6,735 bases of DNA from an uncultured Synergistales bacterium. Its GTDB lineage: Bacteria; Synergistota; Synergistia; Synergistales; Aminobacteriaceae. Shown here in pieces: positions 6,678 through 6,735 of this stretch (its first letter is position 1; each line of letters starts with the position of its first letter). The translations under genes were made by a program, and so were the position numbers. The DNA is taken from the NCBI GenBank assembly GCA_905233515.1, contig CAJOEQ010000049.1, positions 1 through 6,735 of the forward strand, written 5' to 3'. The notes under the pieces were generated by a model that saw only the letters and a program-made list of their open reading frames with translations, was not told the DNA's origin and did not search any database.

Positions 6678-6735
6678 ATTATAATTAACGAGATTAAAAT
6701 ATTATTGCACAAACTAATTTTTTAGGGAGTCCCCC

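Noticed and set aside
6663..6683. Two TATAAT boxes on the minus strand as a promoter for the GGDEF gene
   Set aside because: Neither has a recognisable -35 at 16-18 bases, and both would start transcription at or after the ribosome binding site. In such AT-rich DNA, TATAAT is expected by chance.
6710..6712. TTG as the start of the GGDEF gene
   Set aside because: It lacks a ribosome binding site, and the ATG at 6655 has AAAGAGG upstream and leaves a reasonable membrane topology.
6721..6735. GGGAGTCCC at the right edge as half of a terminator
   Set aside because: It has only a 3-bp stem, and the window ends before any T-run could be seen, so it cannot be called.
1..6735. Search for a defence system, mobile element, CRISPR array, tRNA or rRNA
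   Set aside because: Nothing fitting any of these was found. The window is fully accounted for by two flagellar genes, one GGDEF gene and short intergenic regions.

Overview
The window holds the end of a flagellar operon and one convergent signalling gene. From left to right it contains the 3' part of flgK (hook-filament junction protein 1), a 102-base leader, a complete and very large flgL (hook-filament junction protein 3), a shared intrinsic terminator, and on the minus strand a membrane-bound GGDEF-domain protein. About 80 bases upstream of that last gene close the window. The DNA is AT-rich (about 40% G+C by eye) with strong AGGAG-type ribosome binding sites. This composition, the style of the FlgK and FlgL termini and their enlarged middle regions suggest a diderm anaerobe of the Synergistota type from a gut-like habitat. 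That placement is an inference with moderate to low confidence.

FlgK and FlgL are the two ring proteins that join the hook to the filament. They are exported through the flagellar type III apparatus and assemble by packing their N- and C-terminal helices (domains D0/D1). Both proteins here keep recognisable termini. FlgL is 1213 residues, against roughly 300 in ordinary relatives. The extra ~850-900 residues form a string of about seven related beta-rich units resembling the flagellin hook IN motif family, inserted between the two D1 halves. FlgK carries at least two similar units upstream of its conserved GGE(I/L) helix motif. Both junction proteins therefore seem to have expanded outward with the same building block, which would give a bulky collar at the hook-filament junction.

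The flgK-flgL gap carries several candidate control signals: an exact GCCGATAA box (the -10 of flagellar sigma-28 promoters) over the flgK stop codon, a 9-bp hairpin whose loop holds an ANGGA motif, a competing pairing that would disrupt that hairpin, and two tandem Shine-Dalgarno sequences. Together these suggest separate or post-transcriptional control of flgL, possibly by CsrA. No fliW or csrA follows flgL in this window.

The minus-strand gene encodes about seven transmembrane helices followed by a divergent GGDEF domain (motif YGDEF, no inhibitory site). It may be a c-di-GMP synthase or a degenerate sensor. Its position beside flagellar genes fits motility control but does not prove it. 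No mobile element, tRNA, rRNA, CRISPR array or defence system was seen.
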